A stretch of DNA of 64,000 bases from Bradyrhizobium sp. SZCCHNS1050 (GTDB lineage Bacteria > Pseudomonadota > Alphaproteobacteria > Rhizobiales > Xanthobacteraceae). The stretch covers positions 558,001 to 622,000 of the forward strand of contig NZ_JAUETR010000001.1 of assembly GCF_032484785.1 (NCBI RefSeq). Direction: 5' to 3'. Made by a program: the position numbers and the translations under genes. Below, piece after piece: positions 50,232 through 60,248 of the stretch (positions are counted from its first letter, which is position 1; each line of letters begins with the position of its first letter). The notes beneath the pieces are model-generated. The model ran no database searches and had not been told where the DNA came from. It worked only from the letters and a program-made list of their open reading frames with translations.

Positions 50232-50453
50232 ATGAACGCGGAATTCGAACACGAACTCACGCCGGACCAATGGGAGACGCTGAAGGCGCTTCGCATTCCC
50301 GCGCGTGAACGCCGCAGGCTGAACGGCATGATTGTCGACGAGCTCACTGCATTTGGACTCGCCTCCATCGACAATGGCGCGGCAACACTCACAATGGCCG
50401 GCCGCAAGGTGCTCGTCAGGGGATCCTCACGCCTGCTCGATGTCGCAGCCTGA
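50232..50453 (+). CDS. Small hypothetical protein (73 residues)
   Basis: ATG 50232 follows GAGGCAGC. The product 'MNAEFEHELTPDQWETLKAL...' has a helical start and a likely winged end 'MAGRKVLVRGSSRLLDVAA'. It looks like a small helix-turn-helix-like fold, common in Bradyrhizobium. The function is unknown. Confidence 0.6.
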   Translation: MNAEFEHELTPDQWETLKALRIPARERRRLNGMIVDELTAFGLASIDNGAATLTMAGRKVLVRGSSRLLDVAA

Positions 50454-50459
50454 TCTTTA

Positions 50460-50496
50460 GGAGCGCGGCCTCCCCTTTTTTGAAGAGCCGCGCTCC
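50460..50496. terminator. Bidirectional terminator hairpin
   Basis: GGAGCGCGGC pairs perfectly with GCCGCGCTCC. The loop carries CCTTTTTTGAAGA. It separates the convergent genes ending at 50453 and 50501. Confidence 0.7.
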
Positions 50497-50500
50497 GAAT

Positions 50501-51112
50501 TCACCACATCGATTTCCGCGCACGCTCGGGCCACTCGCGATCGTACGCCGCGCCGTCGATGTCGTTGGCCGTCATCGCCGCAAGGATCTGTCCCGGCGTA
50601 GGCAGTTGCTGCGGGTCGACCCGCTTGTCCGGGTTCCAGAGATCGGCACGAACGATCGCGCGCGCACATTGGAAGTAGATCTCTTCCACCGTCATGACCA
50701 GGACGGAGCGCGGCAGCTTGCCTTCCATCCGGAACGACTCCAACAGATCGGGAGCGGTCGACAGGTGACCGTGCCCGTTCACACGCAGCGTGTTGCCAGA
50801 TCCCGGAATCAGGAACAGCAGCGCGATCCGCGGATCGCGCACGACGTTGCGCAAGGAATCCACGCGATTGTTGCCGCGGCGATCCGGCATCATCAGCGTC
50901 TTGTCGTCATGGATGCGGATGAAGCCGGGAAGATCGCCGCGCGGCGAACAGTCGAGACCTTCGGGACCACACGTCGCCAGCGCCACGAAAGGCGACTTCT
51001 CGATCATGATCCGGTAGTGCGGCGTCACGCGATCAGCCACCTTCGCCGTCGATGCCAGCCCCGTCTCGCCATAGATCGCCTCGAGCTGCTCAATCGTGGT
51101 GATGATCGACAT
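50501..51112 (-). CDS. FMN-binding PPOX-type (pyridoxamine-phosphate-oxidase-like) protein coupled to phnN
   Basis: This 203-residue protein has a split-barrel flavin fold. 'SPFVALATCGPEGLDCSPRG' and 'LMMPDRRGNNRVDSLRNVV' are the FMN-binding parts, and 'RDPRIALLFLIPG' follows, as in MSMEG_1061-type PPOX proteins. ATG 51112 (GGGAGGAAG upstream) lies inside the end of phnN, so the two are translationally coupled. It may be an unrecognised accessory to phosphonate breakdown or simply the last gene of the operon. Confidence 0.8.
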   Translation of the reverse strand: MSIITTIEQLEAIYGETGLASTAKVADRVTPHYRIMIEKSPFVALATCGPEGLDCSPRGDLPGFIRIHDDKTLMMPDRRGNNRVDSLRNVVRDPRIALLFLIPGSGNTLRVNGHGHLSTAPDLLESFRMEGKLPRSVLVMTVEEIYFQCARAIVRADLWNPDKRVDPQQLPTPGQILAAMTANDIDGAAYDREWPERARKSMW

Positions 51113-51731
51113 GGCCGCTTCCTCCCTCGGATCCGATCGGTTCTGCGTCGATCGGTCGCTTGATGATGTCCGCCAGCCTGTGACCGTGCGGCTCGGGATC
51201 GCCGACATTGACGATCGTGACGTCCGCCGCGGTGTCTTCGCTCACCGCCCGGTGAAGACGCTCACCGATATCGCCGTCACTCGGACGGTGCCGCTTGCCG
51301 AGCCGTTCGGCGAGAACATCCGCCGGCGCAGTGATGGCGACGACGATGACGTCGGCATAGTCCCGGCGCGCGGCGGGAATGATCGTTCGCGAGACGTTCA
51401 CGACCACGATGCGGCCGGCCAGGATGTCATTCTTGATCGCGCGCGGCACGCCGTAGTCGTGTCCGTGGGCCTCCCAATGCAGCGCGAACTCACCGGCGCT
51501 GAGCGCCTCACGAAAAGCGGACGCGCTCATCTCGAGATTATCCTCGAAAGCCGAGGCCTCGCGCGTGACGATCCGCCGCGGAAAAACGATCCGGTCGTCG
51601 CCAGCGCATTCGCGGCGCGCCACATTGAGCAAGGTGTCCTTGCCCGCGCCGCTCGGCCCGACCACCAGGATCAGGCGGCCGGGACCGAGCTTCGCGGGCG
51701 TCTTCGCCGATGCAACCTCGGTTTCGCTCAT
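51090..51731 (-). CDS. phnN: Ribose 1,5-bisphosphate phosphokinase PhnN
   Basis: This 213-residue kinase has Walker A in 'LILVVGPSGAGKDTLLNVA' and guanylate-kinase-like 'FPRRIVTREASAFEDNLEMS'. It turns ribose 1,5-bisphosphate, an end product of the carbon-phosphorus lyase pathway, into PRPP. Its ATG overlaps the phnM stop (ATGA). The last ten or so residues are His/Asp-rich and lie over the start of the PPOX gene. Confidence 0.92.
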   Translation of the reverse strand: MSETEVASAKTPAKLGPGRLILVVGPSGAGKDTLLNVARRECAGDDRIVFPRRIVTREASAFEDNLEMSASAFREALSAGEFALHWEAHGHDYGVPRAIKNDILAGRIVVVNVSRTIIPAARRDYADVIVVAITAPADVLAERLGKRHRPSDGDIGERLHRAVSEDTAADVTIVNVGDPEPHGHRLADIIKRPIDAEPIGSEGGSGHVDHHHD

Positions 51732-52891
51732 GCCACCCGCTGTCCTTCCCGCCAGACGCTGCGCACGACCGACAACTGGCCCGCGACATGGACGCGGATC
51801 AGGTCCGCACGCTTGCCCACCGCGATCTCGCCGCGATCATGCAGGCCGACGGCGTCCGCAGGGGCCTTGGTGACGGTGCGGACGGCCGCCGCAAGACCGA
51901 TGGACGGCACCCGCTGCGGCAATTGCAGCGCGCCCATCAGCAGGCTCGACGGGACGTAGTCCGACGACAGAATGTCGAGCAGGCCCTCGTGCGCCAGGTC
52001 CACGGCGGCGATATTGCCGGAGTGAGACCCGCCGCGCACCACGTTCGGAGCGCCCATCAGAATGCTGATGCCCGCCTGGTGAAGGCCCCGCGCGGCTTCC
52101 ATCGTGGTTGGAAACTCCGCGACTGCGATGCCGTCCTTGATTGCATCGGCGACGTTCTCCTCCGTCGTGTCATCGTGACTGGCCAGGGGCACGTCATGGG
52201 TCTTCGCCAGTGCAACGATGTCGCGCATGTTCGGCGCCGCATAGGCCTGCTGATAGGCGAAGCGGCGTGCGAACATCACGTCGAGCTCCGCATCGGTCTT
52301 GCCGCCGCTCTTGCCGCGATAGTAGTCGCGCAGCTTGCCTTCGTCGCGAAACTGGCGCTGCCCGGGCGTATGATCCATCAGCGACATCAGCCGCACATCC
52401 GGACGCCCCGCCAGTTGCCGCGCCTCCTCGACCACGGTCGGCATCGGCACCTCGCAGCGCAGATGCAGGAAGTGATCGGACCGCAGCAGCCCGCCGTCGC
52501 GCGCCGTCGCGATCGCTTCCGCGAGCACATTGGCCTGGCCGTCGACGCCCTCGGCGCCCTCCTCGCTCCACACCCGCAGCGAATCCAGCACCGTCGTGAT
52601 GCCCGCGGTCGCAAGTTGCCCGTCATAGGAAATGACCGCAGCAACGGGATCCCAATAGACCTTGGGGCGGGGCACGAAATGCGCCTCGAGGTGATCGGTG
52701 TGCAGTTCGACCAACCCGGGCATCAGCAGGTCGCCGCCGGCATCCAGGCTGCCGGCCGGCGCCGCCCCCTCGCCCAGTTCCGCGATCCGGCCTCCGGCGA
52801 TCGCCACCCAGCCCTGCTCGACGACCCGGTCGGCGAGGACCAGCCTGGCATTGCCTATCACGAGATCGGACATGTTCGCGCTCATCTGCAA
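51728..52891 (-). CDS. phnM: Phosphonate triphosphate diphosphatase PhnM
   Basis: This is a 387-residue amidohydrolase-fold enzyme. The metal site is 'LMPGLVELHTDHLEAHFVPR', with further conserved parts 'SLMDHTPGQRQF', 'ASHDDTTEENV' and 'MGAPNVVRGGSHSGN'. It removes diphosphate from the 5-triphosphoribosyl phosphonate made by PhnGHIJ complexes. The start could be TTG 52891 or ATG 52885 (AAGGGAC upstream). It is in the operon phnGHIJKLMN. Confidence 0.95.
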   Translation of the reverse strand: MQMSANMSDLVIGNARLVLADRVVEQGWVAIAGGRIAELGEGAAPAGSLDAGGDLLMPGLVELHTDHLEAHFVPRPKVYWDPVAAVISYDGQLATAGITTVLDSLRVWSEEGAEGVDGQANVLAEAIATARDGGLLRSDHFLHLRCEVPMPTVVEEARQLAGRPDVRLMSLMDHTPGQRQFRDEGKLRDYYRGKSGGKTDAELDVMFARRFAYQQAYAAPNMRDIVALAKTHDVPLASHDDTTEENVADAIKDGIAVAEFPTTMEAARGLHQAGISILMGAPNVVRGGSHSGNIAAVDLAHEGLLDILSSDYVPSSLLMGALQLPQRVPSIGLAAAVRTVTKAPADAVGLHDRGEIAVGKRADLIRVHVAGQLSVVRSVWREGQRVA

Positions 52892-52900
52892 TTTGTCCCT

Positions 52901-53599
52901 TTACGCCGCCGCGGCGAATGTCATGACGTCGACCATGCGATCCGCAATCTGCGCACGGATATCGTCATCATGCACGATCGCGAGCATCGCCACCCCGTCC
53001 TTCTTCTTCGCCGCAATCAGGTCGACCACGACCGCACGGTTCGCCGCATCGAGCGACGCGGTCGGCTCATCGAGCAGCAGCACCGGGACATCGGAGATGA
53101 AGCCGCGAGCGATGTTGACCCGCTGCTGCTCGCCGCCCGAGAAGGTCGATGGCGGCAGCGACCACAGCCGCTCGGGAATGTTCAGCCGCCGCAGCAGTCC
53201 CCCCGCCCGCACCCTCGCATCGTCGCGCGGCAGGCCGGCCGCGAGCAGCGGCTCGGCAACGACATCGAGCGCAGGGACGCGCGGCACCGCGCGCAGGAAC
53301 TGACTGACATAACCGATGGTCTGCCGCCTCGCATGGAGGACAAGGCGCGGCTCGGCGCCGGCGAGATCGGTCATCTCGCCGAGGTGCCGGACGCCGATGC
53401 GTCCGCCATCGCAACGGTAGTTGCCGAAGATCATCTTCAGGATCGACGACTTGCCGGCACCCGACGGTCCCGACAACACGACGCATTCGCCGGCCTTGAC
53501 CTGGAACGACACGCCGCGCACCACGGGCAGCGATATGCCGCCCTGCAGATGCATGGTGAAGGTCTTCTCTGCATTCTCGACATCGATCATCACGGTCAT
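52901..53599 (-). CDS. phnL: PhnL, ABC-type ATPase of the C-P lyase complex
   Basis: This 232-residue ABC ATPase has Walker A 'LSGPSGAGKSSILKMI', signature 'TFSGGEQQRVNIARGFI' and Walker B 'VLLLDEPTASLDA'. PhnL belongs to the non-transport ABC proteins of phosphonate breakdown and associates with PhnK and the core. It lies 9 bases ahead of phnM. Confidence 0.92.
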   Translation of the reverse strand: MTVMIDVENAEKTFTMHLQGGISLPVVRGVSFQVKAGECVVLSGPSGAGKSSILKMIFGNYRCDGGRIGVRHLGEMTDLAGAEPRLVLHARRQTIGYVSQFLRAVPRVPALDVVAEPLLAAGLPRDDARVRAGGLLRRLNIPERLWSLPPSTFSGGEQQRVNIARGFISDVPVLLLDEPTASLDAANRAVVVDLIAAKKKDGVAMLAIVHDDDIRAQIADRMVDVMTFAAAA

Positions 53600-53618
53600 C
53601 GCATTGGGCCCAATTGCA

Positions 53619-54413
53619 TCATGGCGGCAGGATCGAGGACACGAGGAGCTGTGTGTACGGCTCGCGCGGATCGTCGAGCACCTGGTCGGTGAGGCCGGTC
53701 TCGATCACCCGCCCCTCCTTCATGACCATCACACGATGAGACAGCAACCGCGCCACGGCCAGATCGTGGGTCACGACGATGGCGGCGAGGCCGAGCTCGT
53801 TGACGAGGCTGCGCATCAGATCGAGCAGGCGCGCCTGCACGGACACGTCGAGTCCTCCGGTCGGCTCATCCATGAACACGAGCCTGGGCTCGGTCACGAG
53901 ATTGCGCGCGATCTGCAGCCTCTGCCGCATGCCGCCGGAATAGGTCCGCGGCGCATCGTCGATGCGGGCAACGTCGATCTCCACGCGCGCGAGCCAGGAC
54001 GAGGCGGTCTGCCTGATCCGACCGTAGTGATTCCAGCCGACCGCCATCAGCCGCTCGCCGACATTGGCGCCGGCGGAGACCGCCATGCGCAGGCCTTGCG
54101 TCGGGTCCTGATGGACATAGCCCCAATCGGTGCGGAACAGAAAACGGCGCTCCGCCTCGCCAAGGCCGGCAAGATCGCGCAGCACCCCGTCCCGCATCCG
54201 ATAGGACACGCGGCCCAACGTCGGCGCCAGTTGCGCCGACAGCATCTGCAGGAGTGTCGATTTGCCCGAGCCGGACTCGCCGACGATGGCGAGCACCTCG
54301 CCGGGATAGAGCACGAAGGAGACGTCGCGGCAGGCTGCCAACCGGCCGTAGCTCTTCGCAAGCCCTTCCGCGACGAGCAGCGGCTGATCGGATGCGCTGA
54401 TCATCTCAGCCAT
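53619..54413 (-). CDS. phnK: PhnK, ABC-type ATPase of the C-P lyase complex
   Basis: This 264-residue ABC ATPase has Walker A 'IVGESGSGKSTLLQML', signature 'YSGGMRQRLQIARNLV' and 'LVFMDEPTGGLDVSVQARLL'. PhnK binds the PhnGHIJ core in E. coli. ATG 54413 overlaps the end of phnJ by 8 bases; a longer start at 54452 is less likely. Confidence 0.93.
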   Translation of the reverse strand: MAEMISASDQPLLVAEGLAKSYGRLAACRDVSFVLYPGEVLAIVGESGSGKSTLLQMLSAQLAPTLGRVSYRMRDGVLRDLAGLGEAERRFLFRTDWGYVHQDPTQGLRMAVSAGANVGERLMAVGWNHYGRIRQTASSWLARVEIDVARIDDAPRTYSGGMRQRLQIARNLVTEPRLVFMDEPTGGLDVSVQARLLDLMRSLVNELGLAAIVVTHDLAVARLLSHRVMVMKEGRVIETGLTDQVLDDPREPYTQLLVSSILPP

Positions 54414-55290
54414 GGGCGCTCTCCTTGTGCGGGGCGGCGCTCTGCTCGCCACGATGTCCGGACGCCTGGCGGCCCTCGCAGTAATCGGTGTCGGAGCAGA
54501 CGAACATGCGGCTGCCCTTGTCGTCGGTCACGATCTCGTCCAGGTAGGAATCCTCCGCGCCGCACAGCGCGCAGGGGGCATCGAACTTGTAGCGCGTGAA
54601 CGGATGGTCCTCGAAATCCAGCGAGACGACCGGCGTATAGGGCGGAATGGCATAGATTCGCTTCTCGCGTCCCGCACCGAACAATTGCAGCGCCGGGCAA
54701 TTGTCCATCTTGGGATTGTCGAACTTCGGCGTCGGCGACGGATCCATCACGTAGCGCGCATTGACCTTGACCGGATAGGCGTAGGACGTCGCGATGTGGC
54801 CGAAGCGTGCGATGTCCTCATAGAGCTTGACGTGCATCAGGCCATATTCGGCCAGCGCATGCATGCGGCGGGTCTCGGTCTCGCGCGGCTCGAGAAAGCG
54901 CAGCGGCTCCGGGATCGGCACCTGATAGACCAGCACCTGCCCCTCGTGAAGCGGCGCCTCGGGAATGCGATGCCGGGTCTGGATCACGCTCGCCTCTTCC
55001 GTCGACGTCGTGGTCGCGACGCCCGCGGTCTTGGCGAAGAATTTGCGGATCGAGATCGCATTTGTCGTATCGTCCGATCCCTGATCGATGACCTTGAGCA
55101 CGTCGTCGGGACCGAGAATGGCGGCGGTGACCTGCACACCGCCGGTGCCCCAGCCATAGGGCATCGGCATCTCGCGGCTCGCGAACGGCACCTGATAGCC
55201 GGGAATCGCGATCGCCTTCAGGATGGCGCGACGGATCATCCGCTTGGTCTGCTCGTCGAGATAGGCGAAATTGTAGGTCGGCGCGCTCAT
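54406..55290 (-). CDS. phnJ: Carbon-phosphorus lyase PhnJ
   Basis: This 294-residue protein is the radical SAM enzyme that breaks the C-P bond. Cysteines at about 240, 243, 265 and 271 ('CALCGAEDSYLDE', 'FVCSDTDYC') match the E. coli PhnJ cluster/catalytic set, and 'MPYGWGTGGVQVTAAILGPD' is strongly conserved. The C-terminal tail after the last Cys is short and polar, with 'HRGEQSAAPHKE'. It overlaps phnI by four bases (ATGA). Confidence 0.97.
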   Translation of the reverse strand: MSAPTYNFAYLDEQTKRMIRRAILKAIAIPGYQVPFASREMPMPYGWGTGGVQVTAAILGPDDVLKVIDQGSDDTTNAISIRKFFAKTAGVATTTSTEEASVIQTRHRIPEAPLHEGQVLVYQVPIPEPLRFLEPRETETRRMHALAEYGLMHVKLYEDIARFGHIATSYAYPVKVNARYVMDPSPTPKFDNPKMDNCPALQLFGAGREKRIYAIPPYTPVVSLDFEDHPFTRYKFDAPCALCGAEDSYLDEIVTDDKGSRMFVCSDTDYCEGRQASGHRGEQSAAPHKESAHG

Positions 55291-56390
55291 TCCGCAGCTT
55301 CCTTCAATTCGGGAACGGCATTGGCCTCGGCGAATTCCTGGCGCAGCTTGCGCAGCAGGCCGAGCTCGGACTGGAAGTCGACATAGTGCGGCAGCTTCAG
55401 ATGCTCGACGAACCCGGTCGCCTGCACGTTGTCGGAGTGCGACATCACGAACTCCTCATCCTGCGCCGGCGCGACCGTATCCTCGCCCAGCTCGCGTGCC
55501 CGCAAGGCGCGGTCGACCAGCGCCATCGACATCGTCTTGCGCTCGCTCTGCCCGAAGGCGAGACCGTAACCGCGCGTGAAGCACGGCGGCTCGGTTGCCG
55601 ATCCCTTGAACTGGTTCACCATCTGGCATTCGGTCAGCTCGATCGATCCGAGCGGCACCGCGAACCCGACCTCCTCGGCCACGAACTCGACCTCGACTTC
55701 GCCGAAGCGGATTTCGCCGGCAAAGGGATGGTTGCGGCCGTAGCCGCGCTGGGTCGAGTAGCCGAGCGCGAGCAGAAAGCCCTCATCACCGCGTGCGAGA
55801 TTCTGCAACCGCAGATCACGATCGGCGGGAAAGCCTAGGGGATCGCGGGTGAGATCGCCGACCGGCGCGCCAACATCGGCTTGCGGCGACGGCTCGATCA
55901 GCCCGTCCTGGCCGAGAATATCGGTGACACGTGGCGTCGGCGCATTCGGCGCCTCGGCACGGGCCGGCGGCTCCGGCTCGGCGGCGGCCGCCAACTGCGG
56001 ATCGAGCAGCCGATGCGTATAGTCGAAGGTCGGCCCGAGCACCTGGCCGCCCGGAATGTCCTTGAAGGTCGACGAGACGCGCCGCTGCACCCGCATCGCA
56101 CCGGTGTCGACCGGCTCGGTCGCACCGAAGCGCGGCAGGGTCGCGCGGAAGGCACGCACCAGGAAGATCGCCTCGATCAGATCACCGCGTGCCTGCTTGA
56201 TTGCGAGCGACGCGAGCTCGCGGTCGTACAGCGAGCCCTCGGCCATCACGCGATCGACGGCAAGCCCCAACTGCTCGGAGATCTGCGCCAGCGAAAGTTC
56301 GGGCACATCGCGATCACCCCGGCGTTCATGCGCCAGCAGCCGGTGCGCGTTCTCGATGGCGCGCTCGCCACCCTTGACGGCAACATACAT
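55287..56390 (-). CDS. phnI: PhnI, C-P lyase core subunit
   Basis: This 367-residue protein is the nucleosidase subunit that exchanges the adenine of ATP for the phosphonate, with PhnGHL. Conserved segments are 'MYVAVKGGERAIENAHRLLA' at the start, 'LYDRELASLAIKQARGD' and 'HVKLPHYVDFQSEL'-type 'EHLKLPHYVDFQSELGLLRK' near the end. It lies three bases after phnH. Confidence 0.96.
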   Translation of the reverse strand: MYVAVKGGERAIENAHRLLAHERRGDRDVPELSLAQISEQLGLAVDRVMAEGSLYDRELASLAIKQARGDLIEAIFLVRAFRATLPRFGATEPVDTGAMRVQRRVSSTFKDIPGGQVLGPTFDYTHRLLDPQLAAAAEPEPPARAEAPNAPTPRVTDILGQDGLIEPSPQADVGAPVGDLTRDPLGFPADRDLRLQNLARGDEGFLLALGYSTQRGYGRNHPFAGEIRFGEVEVEFVAEEVGFAVPLGSIELTECQMVNQFKGSATEPPCFTRGYGLAFGQSERKTMSMALVDRALRARELGEDTVAPAQDEEFVMSHSDNVQATGFVEHLKLPHYVDFQSELGLLRKLRQEFAEANAVPELKEAAE

Positions 56391-56393
56391 GCC

Positions 56394-57005
56394 TCACTCT
56401 CCTGCGGAAACGAGTCGGGTCGTTCGCGAGATGGCGACGATGGACGAGCCATCGACCAGCACCACATCGACACCACGCGGAAACAGCTTCTCATTGATCG
56501 ACAGCCGCTCGAACAGATCGGCGGGCGCGACCGTTGCACGGAACGATGTCGCCCCGTCGATGCCTGGACCGCGCAGCTTGAACGCCGGCCCCTCGGACAA
56601 GCTCGGCACCTGCAGGATCAGCGTCGTCGAGCGATCAGGGTATTCAGCACTGCCGAGCGCGAATGAATTCAGATCAGGCAGCGCTTCGGGGTCCGCCGCC
56701 ACCGCAAAGCAGGCGAGCGCGGCATCGGCGACGATCGGCGCCCCGGTGTGAAACTTGAGCCAGGCGCCGACCTCGGGCGTGCCGGCGAGCGGCGCATCGA
56801 GCCAGATCGGCGTATCGTGATCGAACAAGGTCAACGCGATCGCGGCAGCACCAGGCATCAACGACGACGGCCGGCCGACATCGCCCTCGACCTGCCGCAC
56901 ATTGCCCGGACGCGCCATGGCCTCCATGACGGTACGGAAGGTCGATTGCGCGGACAGGACATTGTCGGCGAAACCAGGCTGCAGATCGGAAGCGGCAGCA
57001 GCCAT
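56394..57005 (-). CDS. phnH: PhnH, C-P lyase core subunit
   Basis: This is a 203-residue protein with 'TFRTVMEAMARPGNVRQVEG' and 'LTLFDHDTPIWLDAPL', both typical of PhnH. It forms part of the PhnGHIJ core. Its ATG shares a base with the phnG stop (TGATG). Confidence 0.95.
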   Translation of the reverse strand: MAAAASDLQPGFADNVLSAQSTFRTVMEAMARPGNVRQVEGDVGRPSSLMPGAAAIALTLFDHDTPIWLDAPLAGTPEVGAWLKFHTGAPIVADAALACFAVAADPEALPDLNSFALGSAEYPDRSTTLILQVPSLSEGPAFKLRGPGIDGATSFRATVAPADLFERLSINEKLFPRGVDVVLVDGSSIVAISRTTRLVSAGE

Positions 57006-57466
57006 CAGCCTTCTCCTCGCACCATCGTATAGAAATCGACACGCGTGGCCGCAGCCTCCTCCGCTCGATGCTCCCGCGATGCGCGCATCAGCTCCTGCAG
57101 CGGCGCGACCACCTGAGTCTCGATCGATCGCGCATGGCTCGACGACTGGATCATCGCGTCACACAGCGCCATCAGACGCGCCTTGCCGGCGTCTCGTCCG
57201 AGCACATAGCCGAACCCGACCTCGCCGCTCTCCAGCCGTACCGCGGCGCGCGACACCGTCGCTTCGCCGACATTGAACGGCGCACCATCACCGCCGATCC
57301 GGCCCCGCAGCATCACGAGACCATTCTCCGCCGGACGCAGGTCGCGATACTCAGGCAGCGCCAGTCCGTCGAGCCTGGCGCGGATGTCCGCATGCGAGGC
57401 ATGCGCCAATACCCGCATCGCCGTCCTGCGCCGGTCCTGCATCGCGGTCTCGCCTTCCATCTTCAC
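57005..57466 (-). CDS. phnG: PhnG, C-P lyase core subunit
   Basis: This 153-residue protein is the first gene of the operon. 'PEYRDLRPAENGLVMLRGRI' and 'VSRAAVRLESGEVGFGYVLG' are typical of PhnG. The start may be ATG 57466 or ATG 57442; neither has an ideal ribosome site. The upstream spacer carries the palindromic operator at 57483, shared with divergent phnF. Confidence 0.93.
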   Translation of the reverse strand: MKMEGETAMQDRRRTAMRVLAHASHADIRARLDGLALPEYRDLRPAENGLVMLRGRIGGDGAPFNVGEATVSRAAVRLESGEVGFGYVLGRDAGKARLMALCDAMIQSSSHARSIETQVVAPLQELMRASREHRAEEAAATRVDFYTMVRGEG

Positions 57467-57482
57467 CCCGAACTTGCTATCG

Positions 57483-57512
57483 CGAAGTTGTCTATGTTAA
57501 TAGACAACTTCG
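57483..57512. promoter_or_regulatory. Perfect palindromic operator between phnG and phnF
   Basis: CGAAGTTGTCTA (57483-57494), spacer TGTTAA, TAGACAACTTCG (57501-57512): twelve-base arms, no mismatch. The inner TGTCTA/TAGACA fits GntR/HutC-type operators. It is the likely PhnF site controlling both directions. Confidence 0.8.
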
Positions 57513-57579
57513 TAACGAAGCGCCATGACTGTTTGATGACATGGGCGTGATTTTCAGGTCGTGCAGCGGAGAACCGCAG

Positions 57580-58305
57580 ATGAGCATGCAGGGCGCCGAC
57601 TCGGGCGTGGCACTGTGGCGCCGGGTGGCCGACGGCATCGAGCGCGACATCGCCGACGGCCGCTTCGCGGCCGGCACCCGCCTGCCCGGCGAGACCGAGA
57701 TCGCCGAAACCTACCGCGTCAACCGTCATACGGTGCGTCGCGCGCTCGCGACCTTGGCCGAGCGCGGCCTCGTGCGCGCCGAGCGCGGCAGCGGCACTTA
57801 TGTCGAAGCGCCTCGTCTGTCATATCCCCTGAGATCGCGAACCAGGTTCTCCGAGATCGTGGGCGCCGGCGGGCGCGAGCCGCGCGGACAGTTGATCGCA
57901 GCGTCCGAAGAGTCGGCGACGCGCGAACTCGCGCACGCGCTCCGACTGAAGACGGGGGCGCCGCTGGTCCGAATCGAGGCACTGCGTCTTGCCGACAAGA
58001 CCCCCATCTGCGTCAGCACGTCCTGGCTGTCGTCCGAGCGATTTCCCGAGGCCGGCCACATCTTCGCATCGCTCCGCTCGATGACGGCGCTGCTTGCGCA
58101 TTACGGCATTCGCGACTATCGCCGCGGCGCGACCAGGATCACGGCGGCCATCGCCGACGCGAGCGACGCCGCACGGCTCGACCTCGCGCTGGGCCGTCCG
58201 GTGCTGGTGGTCGACAGCACCGACATCGATGCCGATGGGACGCCGCTGGTCAGCAAGCGCTCGCGCTTCGCGGCGGAGCGCGTGACGTTCGAGGTCGAGA
58301 GCTAG
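57580..58305 (+). CDS. phnF: GntR/HutC-family repressor of phosphonate genes PhnF
   Basis: This is a 241-residue protein. An N-terminal GntR winged helix ('GTRLPGETEIAETYRVNRHT' and 'VRRALATLAERGLVRAERGS') is followed by a UTRA ligand domain ('RTRFSEIVGAGGREPRGQLI', 'LVRIEALRLADKTPICVSTS'). I prefer ATG 57580 (GGAG eight bases before) to ATG 57541. It is divergent from phnG and adjacent to the operator at 57483. Confidence 0.92.
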   Translation: MSMQGADSGVALWRRVADGIERDIADGRFAAGTRLPGETEIAETYRVNRHTVRRALATLAERGLVRAERGSGTYVEAPRLSYPLRSRTRFSEIVGAGGREPRGQLIAASEESATRELAHALRLKTGAPLVRIEALRLADKTPICVSTSWLSSERFPEAGHIFASLRSMTALLAHYGIRDYRRGATRITAAIADASDAARLDLALGRPVLVVDSTDIDADGTPLVSKRSRFAAERVTFEVES

Positions 58306-58340
58306 ACCAGACCCCGCCGCCTCGCTTCGTTCTTGCGCCC

Positions 58341-59183
58341 TCAGTCGATGAGCGTGCCGTCCTGATTGAAGAACGGATGCGGCCCGTCGAAATCCCCGAT
58401 CGGCACCTGATGCGTGACGACCGTTCCAAATCCCGGTCCTGGAAACCAGGCATGAAGGTGAAAGGCCGGTGGCTCGATCCGGAAGGATGGCGGACGAAGC
58501 TCGGCCAGGTCGAGCGCGACGGCATGGTTCGGTGCCGGGCAGATCGTGCAGGGGATGCCCGCAAACCGGGTCAGCGTCGCGCGATGAACGTGACCGCACC
58601 CGATCAGTTGCACCCGCGGATGGCGCGTGAGGACGGCCGCGAGATCGTCGGCGTTGCGCAGGTTCTGCCGGTCCATGTGCCAGATGCCAGTGGCGAACGG
58701 CGGGTGGTGCAGAAACAGCAGGGCCGGCCTTTCGCTGGATCCGGACAGCGCGGCGTCGAGCCATTGCAGACTCGCTTCATCGAGCTCGCCATGCGGATGG
58801 CCGGGCACGCTGGAATCGAGCAGAAGCAGATCGAGATCGGCCAACTCTACGCACCGGTTCAGCGGACTGGTGGGTTGACCATGCAGAGCGCCCGGAAACG
58901 CCGCGCGCATCAGCTCGCGTGAATCGTGATTGCCGGGCACGGCGACGAATGGAGTTTCGAGCTCGGCGAGAAGATCCTTGAGATGATCGTACTCGGCCGG
59001 CGACGGCGTATCGACGAGATCGCCCGAGATCACCACCAGATCGAGCTTCGGCTCGAACCGGTTGAGCTCCGTGATGCAACGGGTCAACGCGCGCGCCGTA
59101 TCGACGCGGCGGTAGGCGAGCCGGCCGGGCGCCTTGATGTGCAGGTCGGATATCTGGGCGATGACGACGGGGCTCTTGGTCAT
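58341..59183 (-). CDS. Calcineurin-like metallophosphodiesterase linked to phosphonate genes
   Basis: This is a 280-residue enzyme. Metallophosphoesterase motifs are in order: 'QISDLHIK' (D-x-H), 'VISGDLVDT' (GD), 'VAVPGNHDSR' (GNHD), 'LLFLHHPPF' (H) and 'IGCGHVHRATL' (GHxH). It probably cleaves phosphodiesters or cyclic phosphates in the cytoplasm. It is the last gene of an operon with four ABC transporter genes, 8 bases after the ATPase gene. No phnP is seen in the window, so it might act on the cyclic ribose phosphate of the C-P lyase route or on imported diesters. Confidence 0.88.
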   Translation of the reverse strand: MTKSPVVIAQISDLHIKAPGRLAYRRVDTARALTRCITELNRFEPKLDLVVISGDLVDTPSPAEYDHLKDLLAELETPFVAVPGNHDSRELMRAAFPGALHGQPTSPLNRCVELADLDLLLLDSSVPGHPHGELDEASLQWLDAALSGSSERPALLFLHHPPFATGIWHMDRQNLRNADDLAAVLTRHPRVQLIGCGHVHRATLTRFAGIPCTICPAPNHAVALDLAELRPPSFRIEPPAFHLHAWFPGPGFGTVVTHQVPIGDFDGPHPFFNQDGTLID

Positions 59184-59190
59184 CAGCAGA

Positions 59191-60243
<1,053 letters not shown>

Positions 60244-60248
60244 CGTGC

